Assembly: GCA_037157565.1 (NCBI GenBank)
Contig: JAZHRO010000003.1
Coordinates: 37,833,001 to 37,897,000 of the forward strand
DNA: 64,000 bases
Direction of reading: 5' to 3'
Source: Thalassia testudinum
Lineage: Eukaryota > Streptophyta > Magnoliopsida > Alismatales > Hydrocharitaceae
Made by a program: the position numbers and the translations under genes. The notes beneath the pieces were generated by a model. The model ran no database searches and was not told the origin of the DNA. It was given only the letters and a program-made list of their open reading frames with translations. Shown in pieces: positions 1 through 10,476 of this stretch (positions are counted from its first letter, which is position 1; each line of letters begins with the position of its first letter).

Positions 1-915
1 CCAATCTGCTAAGGGGATGGACCCATATCCACCCCCGTCTGCCTCTCAGACCGGAGTGACCTCCGATCCATTCACTCGAGTTGGGGGAACTCTAAACCCT
101 CGTATTCTGACTTTCCTGAGGTTCCTCAGAACTGTGAGGACCTCAACGCCATCCAAAATGACCAATTCTCCAATACCTACAACCCTGGATGGCAAAATCA
201 TCCTAACTTTCAGTGGACGGGAAATTCTCAGACTCAAAGACCACCATATCAACCCCGTCCACAAGCCCCTCGTCCATATCAGCCGCCTCAGCCTCGGCCC
301 AATGCCACCTACCAATCCGGGCAAAACTAGGATCAAATGACTCTTATCCTTCAAGCACTGGCTGACATTCGAAAGACGAATGCAGCAATGCAAAAATAGC
401 ACAAGGATGAGATCACAGAGGTTCGCAACCAGCTGGCCCAGATGGCAAATTCCCGCCAACCTGGCACTCTTCCTTCGCAACCTCTGCCAAACCCAAATAA
501 TGTGCCGACCCAGAGGCACGTTATGAATCCAAATTTAGGCCACGCACATTTGATTTATCAGGCCCCTACTGCTCCATCACCAGATGAGATGGAAGCTTCG
601 ACATCTTATGCGGGATTTCAGCAGCAGCCACCCCTCTTACCAAACCCAAACCAAAATCAGGCCGAATTAAACTCTGTAACAACACGTAGTGGTAAAACAA
701 CCCAAGACCCACATTATTCGAACCACTCCAAGCCTGGTAATAGCCAAGACCCTACGATAGTCATCCAGGATACCACTATCCCGAATCAAGAACTTGGACC
801 TATTCTAGGGGAACCAACTAGGATCCCATTTCCTGAGGCCTTGACCAAAGGAAAAAGGATAACCAAACCCGTGGCCCCCGAGGAGGATCTGGTCAAGCTC
901 TTTGAACAGGTCTAG
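1..915 (+). pseudogene. gag: Ath-1 gag, C-terminal part, broken
   Basis: Frame +1 carries the C-terminal end of an Athila-type Gag. It has the landmark NTYNPGWQNHPNF at about 166-204, a Pro/Gln-rich stretch, and a region resembling the tail that precedes protease in this lineage (PLPNPNN, then SVTTRSGKTTQDP). Gag forms the cytoplasmic particle that packages element RNA. The N-terminal and capsid parts lie left of the window. In-frame stops occur at 10-12, 328-330, 397-399 and 913-915, but no frameshift is needed across the piece. Several stops look like CAG or CAA changed to TAG or TAA. The same frame continues into protease, as expected for Athila Gag-Pol. The longer open frame at 17-340 is a different frame without family motifs. 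Family assignment is confident; function is lost. Confidence 0.85.
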
Positions 916-1731
916 ATAAACATCCCCTTGATGGATGCAATTCGCCACATACTGGCTTACGCAAGATTTTTGAAAGACATATGTACACCTAAACGTAAGC
1001 CGTAAACCAAGGATGGGAATCCGAACATACTGTCAGAGCAAGCCAGCTCTGTCATCTTGAGTAAACTCCCACCCAAGGCTAAAGACCCAGGAACTCCCCT
1101 GATTTGTTGTAAAATTGGTGAAACCCAATTTGATAGAGCCTTACTTGATCTAGGTGCCTCCATAAATTTAATACCTACATCACTCCTTGACCACCTTGAA
1201 GAATCTGAACTTAAACCAACTGAGGTGATGTTGCAGTTAGCCGATCGATCCATCAAGTCACCTAAAGGAATACTCGAGGATGTCATTGTTAGGGTACGTG
1301 ATTTCTACTTCTCGGTGGACTTCATAGTACTGGACATGGATGCACCTGAGATCCCAAGGGACACACCAATCATATTAGGGAGACCCTTTTTGGCCACTGC
1401 TAGGGCCAACATAAACTGTGAAGAGGGCCAGATAGAATTAAAATTTGGGAATCAAGCCCTGAAGATTGACATTTTTAAGGCCCAACAAGGGATTAATTGT
1501 GGGGTTATAGAGCAAATATGTGATATCAGAGCCGTGGTTGATGAATTGCATATAGAGGACAACCTGATTATCCCTGATCAACCACTAGAAAATCAAAACC
1601 CGCCAACAGAGAAGTGCAAAGATGATCTAGACACACCTATGACTCCGACCCTTGTTCCTGATACAGATCCTGAACCACCCGCTGCTGCTGACAATCCTGT
1701 CATGGAACTAAGCCCCTTCCTGAGGATCTGA
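916..1731 (+). pseudogene. pol (PR): Ath-1 protease region, broken
   Basis: This continues the gag frame. After stops at 913-915 and 1003-1005 comes a 225-codon open stretch (1057-1731) with the retropepsin signature LLDLGASINLIP; the active-site triplet D-L-G is at 1147-1155. Downstream ILGRPFLATARANIN is the usual second conserved protease block. The enzyme would cleave Gag-Pol during particle maturation. The frame ends at TGA 1729-1731, while the homologous continuation (LPEDLKYAFLD) is already in frame +3 from 1719, so a 1-base indel lies near 1700-1718. A possible Athila signature just before it (INIPLMDAIRHI, about 916-951) supports the order gag-PR. Identity is clear; the copy is dead. 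Confidence 0.88.
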
Positions 1732-2647
1732 AGTACGCCTTTTTGGATTCCAATCAGGCGTTTCCTGTAATTATCAAGTCTCGACTCACACCTGACTAGG
1801 AACTCCGTTTGATTACTGTTCTCCAGCAACATCGTAGAGCCATTGGATGGACTCTCGATGATTTGACTGGCATAAGCCCTTCATACTACACACATCGAAT
1901 CTACACAGAAGAAGGTGCACGACCTTCAAGAGAAATGCAAAGACGCTTAAACCCTAACCTATAGGAGGTCGTGAAAAAGGAGATCATAAAGTTGTTAGAT
2001 GTAGGGATCATCTACCTGATCTCCGACAGTCGTTGGGTGACTCCAACACAAGTGGTGCCTAAAAGGCAAAACTTACCATCATCACGACTAAAATCGGAGA
2101 AGTCATTCCTACTCGAATAGCTAACTCGTGGAGAGTTTGCATTGATTACAGAAGACTCAATTTCTCCACGAAGAAGGATCATTTCCCACTATCGTTTATT
2201 GATCAGATCCTTGAGAAACTAGCAGGAAATAGGTTCTTCTGCTTTCTTGACGGGTACTCTAGTTACAACCAGGTGGCAATCCATCCAGAGGACCAAGAAA
2301 TGACCACATTCACCTACCCCTTCGGGACGTACGCATTTTGAAGGATGCCTTTCGGTCTCTGCAATGCACCTGCAACTTTTCAGCGGTGTATTCTTGCCAT
2401 ATTCTCAAATATGGTAGGTGACTATCTGGAAGTCTTCATGGATGACTTTTCAATTTTTGGAGCATCATTTGACGATTGCCTCCAACACTTGGTCCAAATA
2501 CTCAGGCGGTGCATCGATGTGAATTTGGTTCTTTCCTGGGAAAAGAGCCATTTCATGGTGCCTGAGGGAATTGTATTGGGACATTTAATCTCGGAGAAAG
2601 GCATCCAAGTTGATCGAGCTAAGGTTAACCTGATTTCCAAGGCCTAG
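1719..2647 (+). pseudogene. pol (RT): Ath-1 reverse transcriptase, broken
   Basis: Reverse transcriptase, which copies element RNA to DNA in the particle. Frame +3 from 1719 has the linker ITVLQQHRRAIGWTLDDLTG and EVVKKEIIKLLD. The frame slips to +2 near 2065, in an A-rich run, and then reads through the fingers and palm motifs (CIDYRRLNFSTKKDHFPL, FCFLDGYSSYNQ). The catalytic FMDD box is at 2435-2446. TGA at 2339-2341 separates the halves and TAG at 2645-2647 ends the open part; there are also in-frame TAGs near 1796 and 1963. FMDD followed by FSIFG is typical of Athila. Two frameshifts and several stops make this a pseudogene. Confidence 0.9.
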
Positions 2648-3983
2648 CTTAATTAAGGACATCTGATCTTTTTTGGGATACGTCGATTTTTACTGTCGAT
2701 TTATCCCTGATTTTTCAAAAATTACGCGACCCCTGACTACTCTTCTCTCCAAGGATGTGCCTTTCAAAATTTCCAAGGAATGCACTCAAGCATTTGAGAT
2801 CCTACGTGACCGAGTCACCCAAGCCCCGATCCTACAGTCCCCTGGTTGATCTCAACCCTTTGAGATCATGTGTGTTGCATCTGACTTCGCTGTAGGAGCG
2901 ATTTTGGGGCAGAAAATTGATGGAAAACCTGTGGTCATTTACTACGCCAGCAAAACACTGGATAAGGCTCAGCGTAACTATACGGTTACTGAGAAAGAGC
3001 TGCTAGCTGTAGTATTTGCCCTAGAAAAATTCAGATCATACCTTCTGGGTTCCCGTGTTATCATATACTCGAATCACACAGTTGTGAGGCATCTCCTTGC
3101 AAAGAAGGATGCGAAAGTTCAATTAATCCGATGGATCTTGATGTTGCAAGAATTTGACCTTGAGATTTGCGACAAAGCAGGGAAGCAAAATGTGGTAGCT
3201 AATCACTTGTCTCATCTTCCTTGTGAAATAATTGACCCTTCCGGACCCATCACAGAACATTTTCCTGATGAGCACCTCCTGACTATCAGTATAGGTCTTC
3301 CACGGTTCGCAGATATAGTAAATTACCTGGCATCACATCAGATTTCGTCTGATTGGCCGAAGGCCAAGAAGGATAAATTGCATTCCGATGCCAAGTATTA
3401 CCTATGGGAAGACCCGTATCTATTCCGCATTGGTGCTGATCAGATAATTCGACGGTGTGTCGCGGAAGTGGAAATCAAAGACATACTCTCATTTTGCCAT
3501 GACCAGGCATGTGGTGGACATATCTCAGGACATAAAACTGGATCAAAAGTTTTCCAGTGTGGCTTTTACTGGCCCACAATTTTCAAGGATTCATACGATC
3601 ACTATAAGGCATGTTCCCATTGCCAGACTTTGGGCAACATGAGCCATAGAGACATGATGCCTCTACAGCAGATCTTGGTATGCGAAATTTTTGATATCTG
3701 GGGGATTGATTTTATGGGACCCTTCCCGATCTCGGATAGCTTCGAATACATCTTACTCTCAGTTGACTACGTGTCCAAGTGGATAGAAGCCATTCCAACC
3801 CCAACCAACAATCATAAAGTTGTTATCAAATTCATTCATCAAAACATTTTCTCAAGGTTCGGGATTCCACGAGCAATAATTTTCGACGGAGGGACCCATT
3901 TCACAAACGCTCAGTTCAGGTCATTGATGACTAAATACGGGGTGTCACACCGAATCTCGACTCCTTACCGCCACCCAAACTAA
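2648..3983 (+). pseudogene. pol (RH-IN): Ath-1 RT connection, RNase H and integrase core, broken
   Basis: After broken RT-connection sequence (2648-2867), a 372-codon frame +3 holds RNase H (ASKTLDKAQRNYTVTEKEL, LRHLLAKKD-like region) and integrase. RNase H would remove the RNA template. Two of its expected acidic residues are changed: the usual C-D-A-S-D reads C-V-A-S-D at the start, and the usual T-D-H reads S-N-H. The integrase zinc finger (CGGH, then CSHC) and the core motifs GIDFMGPFP and FDGGTHF remain. The frame closes at 3981-3983 because of an indel in the TPYHPQTNGQ block. Integrase would insert the cDNA. The Athila assignment is firm; the catalytic losses show long decay. Confidence 0.88.
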
Positions 3984-4582
3984 TGGTCAAGCTGAGCTAT
4001 CAAACCAAGAGATCAAGAAAATCCTTCAGGTTACTATTCGACCTGATAGAAAAAATTGTTCTCAGCTTCTGTAAGCATTGTGGGCCTATAGGATCGCCCA
4101 CAAGACCCAATTAGGAATGTCTCCCTTCAGACTAGTGTATGGGAAGGCATGTCACCTCCCCGTCAAAATGGAGCATAAAGCCTATTGGGCAGTACGGAAT
4201 TGTAATTTCTAAGGCTGGAACCCACAGAAGACTTCAAATAAGCGAGATCGATGAATTACGCCACCACGTGTATGAGAACTCGCGAATTTACAAAGAACGG
4301 GTTAAAGCTTTCCACGACAAACACATTTCTAGAAATATCTTTCATCCTGGTCAAAAGGTTTTACTCTTTGACGCCCGACTCAAATTATTCCCAGGAAAGC
4401 TACAATCTAAGTGGGTCGGACCTACCTAGTCCGACAAATCTTTGGAAATGGAGCCATTGAAATCAGCCCACTTAGCCACGATTTCGAACCCTTTGTTGTG
4501 AACGATCAGAGACTCAAATTGTTCATTGACATGACTGACACAAATTTGACTGAGTCATCCTTTACCCTCCATTCCCCTTGAT
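3984..4582 (+). pseudogene. pol (IN C-term): Ath-1 integrase C-terminal part, broken
   Basis: Several frames together give the end of integrase. The third catalytic-acid region (NGQAELSNQEIK) is just after 3980. [17 protein letters not shown] follows near 4117-4165, and a 97-codon open piece at 4139-4429 has ELRHHVYENSRIYKERVKAFHDKHI. After a further shift the tail reads FGNGAIEISPLSHDFEPFVV up to about 4580. This C-terminal domain helps target-site binding in the family. The coding region stops just before the conserved post-pol motif at 4588-4635. Confidence 0.82.
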
Positions 4583-4587
4583 CTCAT

Positions 4588-4635
4588 TGCGCCCAGCCGA
4601 TGGTGTAAAACTCAGCGCTTAACGGGAGGCAACCC
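4588..4635 (+). other. Conserved post-pol motif of Athila elements
   Basis: The sequence GTAAAACTCAGCGCTTAACG followed by GGAGGCAACCC lies directly after the integrase tail. A similar block (GGCGTTAAACTCAGC in sense) lies directly after pol of Ath-4 at about 23756-23785 on the minus strand. From memory this type of motif commonly follows pol in plant Athila elements. Its role is unknown to me. Confidence 0.6.
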
Positions 4636-5509
4636 TTCATTCTTTGAAAAACCCAAAACCTTTTCTGACATTTCTACACAGAATTCATATTGCACTTTAG
4701 GGTTCATCCATTAAAACAGCCAACTTCACCTCAGGTACCCCTACCCAAGATTAGAAATCATTCGCAACAAGTCACTTCGACCCGTTCACTCACCAAACAA
4801 CTATCCTAATGCATGAACTAAGCTGAAATCGAACCCACCTAATTTACAAAGGGGACATTGCAAATCTTAGGCATGGGGCGTATGAAAGTGCAAAATGTCA
4901 GGAAAATCCATACCAAGAAAGGGTTTCAATTCTCAAAAAAAAAAAAAGACTTGAAGGAGGGGAGAAACAATTCAGGGTCATACAAAATGAGAGGAGGAAA
5001 AGAGTAAAATGGCAAAAAAGGAGCACAAAATGAAAAAGAAAAAGAAATAGTCATTAGTAAAAGATTAAGGGATTAACTGAAGTTCTAGACTAGATCAAGA
5101 AAAGAGAAAAAGTGCTAAGGTGACAAAACAAGAGATTAGCGGGAACGCTGATTTTAGGCCTCTTGGGCTAGATTCTTTAGCTTAAAAATTCACGTATCCA
5201 CTAAAATCTGGATAATCCTCAAGAGGTTGGGGAAAATGCGAAGCTTAAGTATTAGATCTAAGGCTTAGGAAGTATTCGACCTCGTTAACTAACCTTCGGT
5301 TTGTGGGATTCGGTAACCTAAGCACCCTAAATTCACACACAGTCTGATTCAGTGCGCATAAATATCCAAATCACGCAAAAGCATTTAATATTCTATAAAA
5401 GTCACCTAGATTAGGAGCAGCCGATCAACACAAGTTGATTTGGACGAGTTCCCGACTCGGAGAGGTGGGAAATTCCCCTCGAAGATGTGTAACAACATAT
5501 CATCTCCTC

Positions 5510-5561
5510 AGTGCTTGTCTCTTAGGATATTTAAATATCCTACTGGGGGCATGCAAGCACT
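5510..5561 (+). other. Two-stem hairpin, probable structured RNA element (copy 1)
   Basis: Outer stem AGTGCTTG (5510-5517) pairs with CAAGCACT (5554-5561). Inner stem is the 18-nt palindrome AGGATATTTAAATATCCT (5524-5541). Between them TCTCTT and ACTGGGGGC are conserved with the second copy at 57871-57916, where both stems pair with different bases. The compensatory differences suggest RNA structure rather than chance. It lies directly before the three repeats. Confidence 0.55.
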
Positions 5562-5576
5562 CTGCTGGTTCAGATA

Positions 5577-5735
5577 CCATGGGCGGCATTATCACGAAAT
5601 GTCGATTGCCAGGGTTTGAATTCAGCCACGGAATGCCATGGGAGGGATTATCTCAAAATCTTGAAAGCCAGGGTTCTGGGGGTTGCCATGGGTGGGATTA
5701 TCTCAAAATCTCGATAGCCAGGGACCCTCGAGGAT
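5577..5735 (+). repeat. Three diverged direct repeats, ~50-59 bp (copy 1)
   Basis: Units start at 5577, 5636 and 5686. Each begins CCATGGG(C/A/T)GG and carries ATTATC, then a block related to GTCGATTGCCAGGG. Spacings of 59 and 50 bp almost equal those (59 and 51) of the copy at 57934-58095, so the triplication predates the split of the two elements. Confidence 0.75.
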
Positions 5736-6130
5736 TGATGATGGGGATGAGGAATCTGATACATACCATGTTGAGAAGCTAATCCAAAGCTAGAAATAAA
5801 AAGAAAAGAGAGAGAAAGCTCTCCAAACAAATAAATCTTCTCTCTCTCTTACAAAAATGCAGTGCAAATTGAACCTAGGCTAAAAATGTCTCAAGCACAG
5901 GTGCTTTAATCGCGGAGTCCAACAAACCGTAGGTTAGTTTCTGTGGGCCTTAAAATCCTTTGCGAAGGACTGAGGCTAAAGCGGGTCAGGTCCAGATTTT
6001 GGTTGGTACTTGAGAACCTCTAGGCCTATTGTCGACATTCTGACCTAATCACAAAAGAGAAAGAGAAGCACTTATCATAATTGATGACAGACACTCAGGG
6101 TCTAGAACAGAAGTTAAAACCTTGAGATTT

Positions 6131-6165
6131 TGCTAAGGGACTAGCAAAAGCTAGGCATGGGGGTA
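6131..6165 (+). promoter_or_regulatory. Ath-1 pre-PPT hairpin and polypurine tract
   Basis: TGCTA-AGGGAC-TAGCA (6131-6146) can form a 5-bp stem, followed by the tract AGGCATGGGGGTA (6153-6165) that ends at the first base of the 3' LTR. The PPT would prime plus-strand DNA synthesis. The same hairpin plus tract borders the 3' LTRs of Ath-4 (22061-22094, minus) and NA-5 (34771-34806, minus). Confidence 0.8.
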
Positions 6166-7097
6166 TGATGAGAGCCTCACCATGAGCCATAACTAGCTCA
6201 TTTTGACCTAATAATGAGAATAAAAGCTCCTACATGACTTAGAAGAGGGCTTAATTGGAGGAATAAGTGTTCTGAGAAGAAAACATGAAATAAAGGTTAA
6301 ACCTACAATTTTACCATTGCAGTACATAAACGGAATTTCTCAGAGACAGAGCATAGGTCAAATGATCTAAATGAGATAAAAAGTGGGTTGAATCAATCAG
6401 AAATGGGTTCATGTGCAACCCAGGAATTAAATGACATTTGGTAACCCTAAAACAGACCTGCTTAATTCAACAAGGTTCTGATCAGGATAAAAATCAAGAA
6501 AGCCCTCTAAAATTCATGTAAAAATATCCCCTAGGGTTTATAACATTCAAATTAGCCTTTGGAACCTAGTTTGACCTAGAATAGGGTCCTAGCACATCAA
6601 TTGACCTAATTTGGGTTTTTTCGCAAAATGTCTAGTCAAACATGGTAAAACCAGAAATCCAACTTCACCATTGGATTCCTTAGGTTTAAATTAGGTTTGT
6701 ACCAAAATTTTGACCTAAGGGGAGGTCATCTTAACCTACTTTGCAATTTAGCACACCTAATTACATTTCGGTCCCTATCTTTTGAAGACCATCACATAAA
6801 CCCCCTAGCTTTCTCGCCAATCTTACAATCAGGTCCTTATGCCATTATTGGGGAAGAATCCTTCTCCGATGAGGTTGACAGGGGGGATACTCTCAGATCC
6901 CTCAGAGATCTCCTCCCAGAATTGGAAGGGAGATTCTCTGAGCAATCCCCTTCCATCTAAGCCCAATCATGATCTCTAGTTCCTGTCCAATCTCTCGTGC
7001 GAACACACGAAAGATTTGGATCCCAACCACCTTCCTTCTCTGGTGAGACAACGGTGGCTAAAAGCTTTCCCTCCACGCACAAGAAGCTTGGCCAGCA

Positions 7098-7108
7098 CCT
7101 ATAAAAAG
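7098..7108 (+). promoter_or_regulatory. TATA box of the Ath-1 3' LTR
   Basis: CCTATAAAAAG lies about 0.93 kb into the LTR. The same box is at about 8699-8710 in the nested copy, at 16991-17000 (minus, CTATATAAG) in the Ath-2 LTR and at about 51085-51095 (minus, TATAAAAGG) in the solo LTR at 48015-52009. Conserved position in four copies makes it the likely core promoter. Confidence 0.6.
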
Positions 7109-7768
7109 ACCTCCGACCCTCTGCAAAATCTCTCAGACTTGTCTTGGCCGTAGAATCCTCCAAATTTCATCTCTCCTCTCTCCAACCAAGAAACCCACAA
7201 GCTCCGGCGATTATATCTCCTCCTTCTCGTCACTCTACTGCGATACCAGAAGCAGAGTCTACTCCACCTCATCTTCTCGCATCGCGTCGCACCAAGCGCA
7301 CGCTTCCCTGACCTCCTCCTCGTCGCCGTTATATCCCTCAGGGTTGTCTTCTCCGACGATGGCACAAACGAGCCATCTGACTCTGCTGCCCCCTTTCTCT
7401 CCCAACAGTCCAGATAAGTTCCCCATCTTCCACTCTTTCATTTCCCTCACTCTATTTCACATAATCGACCCTCGACCATCCTTGTCCACCGCCACCTTCC
7501 TCATCTCCGGCCACCCTCTGGCGAGATGCTCCCGTCGCTCCGTAGCCCCACACATCTCGCCGACCATCGCATAACCTCTGCCTCACATCACTGAGCACCC
7601 TCCACTCATCCACAGCCCCACGACACCACCACAACAACCCCCTGAACACACCCACCCATCCGGCCACAGAGCGACCTAGGCACCCATGCCTTGGCCGCCC
7701 TGCAGCCAGCCGCATAGTTCCTCACCATCGCTGTGACACGGTGAAGGTCCCCCAGTGATCTGACTAGG

Positions 7769-10476
7769 TGATGAGAGCCTCATCATGAGCCATAACTAAT
7801 TCATTTTGTCCGAATAAAGAGAGTAAAAGCTCCTACATAACCTAGAAGAGGGCCTAATTGGAGGAATAAGTGTTCTGAGAAGAAAACATGCAATAAAGGT
7901 TAAAACTGCAATTTTACCATTATAGCACATAAATGGAATTTCTCAGAGACAGAGCATAGGTCAAATGGTCTAAATGAGATAAAAAGTGGGTTGAATTAAT
8001 CAGAAATGGGTTCATGTGCAATCTACGAATTAAATGACATTTGGTAACCCTAAAACAGACTCGCTTAATTCAGCAAGGTTTTGGTCAAGATAAAAATCAA
8101 GTAAACCCTCTCAAAATCATGGAAAAATATCCCCTAGGGTTTAGAACATTCAATTTGGCCTTTGCAACCTAGTTTGACCTAGAATAGGGTCCTAGCTCAT
8201 CAAATGACCTAATTTGGGTTTTTACGCAAAATGTCCAATCAAACGTGGTCAAACCTAAAATCCAACTTCACCATTGGATTCCTTAGGTCCAAATTAGGTT
8301 TGTACCAAAATTTGGACCTAAGGGGAGGTCATCTTGACCAACTTTGCAATTTAGTACACCCAATCACATTTTGGTCCCTATCTTTTGAAAACCATCCAAT
8401 AACCCCCCTATCTTTCTCACCAATCTTGCAATCAAGTCCTTACACCATTATTGGGGAAGATTCTTCTCCGGCGAGGTTGACAGGGGGGGTACGCTCAAAT
8501 TCCTCAGAGATCTCCTCTCAGAATTGGAAGGGAGATTCTTTGAGGAATTCCCTTCCATCTAAGCCCGATCTTGATCTCTGATTTCTTTCCAAACTCTCGT
8601 GCGAACGCACGAGAGATTTGGATCTCAATCACCTTCCTTCTCCGGCAAGACAACGATGGCCAAAAGCCTGCCCTCCACGCACTAGAAAGCTCGGCCACCA
8701 CCTATAAAAAGACCTCAGACCCTCTGCGAGATCGGAGACTTGTCTTAGCCGTAGAATCCTCCAAATTTTCTTCTCCCCTCTCTCCGACCAAGGAATCCAC
8801 AAGCTCCAGCGACTACCTCTCCTCCTTCTCATCGCTCTGCTGCCAAACCAGCAGTAGAGTCTACTTCTCCTCATCTTCCCGCATCGCATCGCACCAAGCC
8901 CACGTGTCCCTGACCTCTTCCTCATCGCCGTCATCTCCCTCAGGGTTATCTTCTCCGATGACGGCAACTACGAGCCGTCTGGCTCCGCTACCCCCATTCT
9001 CTCCCAACAGTCCAGATAAGTTCCCCATCTTCCCCTCTTTCATTTCCTCACTTTATTTCACTCAATTGACCCTCGACCGTTCCTGTTCACCTCCACCTTC
9101 CTCATCTCCGGCCACCCTCCTGCAAGACACTCCCATCGCTCCGTAACCCCACACGTCTCACCGACCATCTCATAACCTCCGCCTCATCTCACTGAGCATC
9201 CTCCACTCATCCACGGCCCCACCACACCACCACAGCAACCCTCTGAGCACACCCGCCCATCCAGCCACAGAGTGACCTAGGCACTCACGCCTAGGCCACC
9301 CCACGGCCTGCCACATAGCTGATCACCTTCACCGTGACATGGCGAAGGTCCCCTGGTGATCTGATTAGGCCGCGAGGCTATTTTCGTGTCTGACAGATTC
9401 CACGCTCCGGTCGCCATTGACAACGACTCGACGAAGCTCCAAGCTCGCTCCAGGCTTCAGGACCGCAAGGCTCCAGGTGCTGCGAATTCGGGGAGGTCAT
9501 GCGAAGGGAGCTGACCCAGCAGGTGAAGCCAACAAAGCCTGCAGTTGAGGAATTGAGGGCGCGATCGGCTGCGGGCACACGAAGAACAGCAATGGGCATT
9601 AGTCCCACATCGGTATGGCACGACGCATGCACACCCTTTAAATTGTTTTTGTGAAATAGTTTCTTCGCCTCTAGCTACACTTGGGATGAGGTCCCTCACC
9701 CATTACACTGCTTCTCATCCGTGGTTTCATCTCACAGATCTAGCACGACCCTACTGGACCTTGTCCCGAGCACACCTCGCACACCATCCTCACGTCGGTG
9801 CGCCTGGTCACGGGCGCGCGACCCGACCCATTTAACTGGCTCTGGGAGAGCATGCTGAGATTGGTTTACATAGAGAGAAAGATAGACGCGCGGGTAGAGG
9901 GATAGGTTTTGCTGTGCCTAGTGTGTGCAGGACACAAGTTCTTAGCCACTGTAAGAAAGAAGGAAGGAAGCTCTGCAGCCATGGACGAGAGGCAAAGTAG
10001 AGAAGAAGAAACGCCAAAGGGAAACAGAAGAAAGAAGGAAGGAGAGAGGCAAGGTAGAGAAGAACAGAACCAAGGAAGACTGAAGAAGAAGACAAGGGGT
10101 AGACGAAGACTCAAGAAGGCAAAGGAAAAGAATGAAGAACGTCAGACCTTGGTCGTAGGAAGAAAAGAAATAGAGGGAGAGAAACAGAAGCATCAAGGAA
10201 GAAAAGGAGTTTCATTTTAAGACGTCTGATATTGTATCAGAAGTCCATTTTTTGTTTTCTCTGAGCAATTTCTTTTTATAATTCTCATTGAACTCGGATA
10301 CACTTATTTTCATTTAAAAGGTTGTGTTCTCAAGTTTTGAAAGTACCTAAATTTCTCCCTATGCCCGACCTCGGATACTCTGATTTTCGAGTTATAAAAT
10401 CTTTATTTGTTTTCGTGGAAATTTCGTTTATATTACAACGCATTCATTATTAAAACACGATCTAGCCGCACAAACA
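7769..10476 (+). mobile_element. Solo LTR nested in the homologous Ath-1 3' LTR
   Basis: The 2708-bp copy begins TGATGAGAGCCTCATCATGA and ends CACAAACA. It is bounded by the perfect 5-bp TSD CTAGG at 7764-7768 and 10477-10481. Removing it with one TSD joins 7768 to 10482, matching its own uninterrupted sequence at 9369/9370. It holds its own TATA box (8701), an AGTCCCACATCGG motif (about 9602), a hairpin with GACGTC on one arm (10221-10245) and the U5 motif (10355-10370). The ORFs inside are GC-rich or purine-rich artefacts. Solo LTRs usually arise by recombination between the two LTRs of an inserted element. Confidence 0.85.

Larger units (their letters stand above)
4636..6130 (+). other. 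Ath-1 3' untranslated region (about 1.5 kb)
   Basis: No coding sequence is recognised between pol and the 3' LTR. Contents in order: a PPT-like motif at 4868-4882 (AGGCATGGGGCGTA, directly followed by TG), a purine-rich tract about 4930-5135, a two-stem hairpin at 5510-5561, three diverged direct repeats at 5577-5735, a CT run near 5840, and unassigned sequence up to the PPT hairpin. The part from 4868 to about 5780 is similar to 57240-58150. Small ORFs such as 5435-5782 only read through the repeats. An alternative is that 4883 starts an older LTR, discussed in the findings. Confidence 0.6.

Noticed and set aside
17..340. 107-codon ORF at the left edge
   Set aside because: It is a shifted frame over gag; the family motifs are in frame +1.
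5577..5735. CRISPR-like or satellite repeat array
   Set aside because: Only three diverged units without unique spacers, shared with another retroelement; plant context.
6166..9369. Apparent 1.6-kb tandem duplication
   Set aside because: TSD CTAGG and TG/CA ends show a nested solo LTR rather than a duplication.
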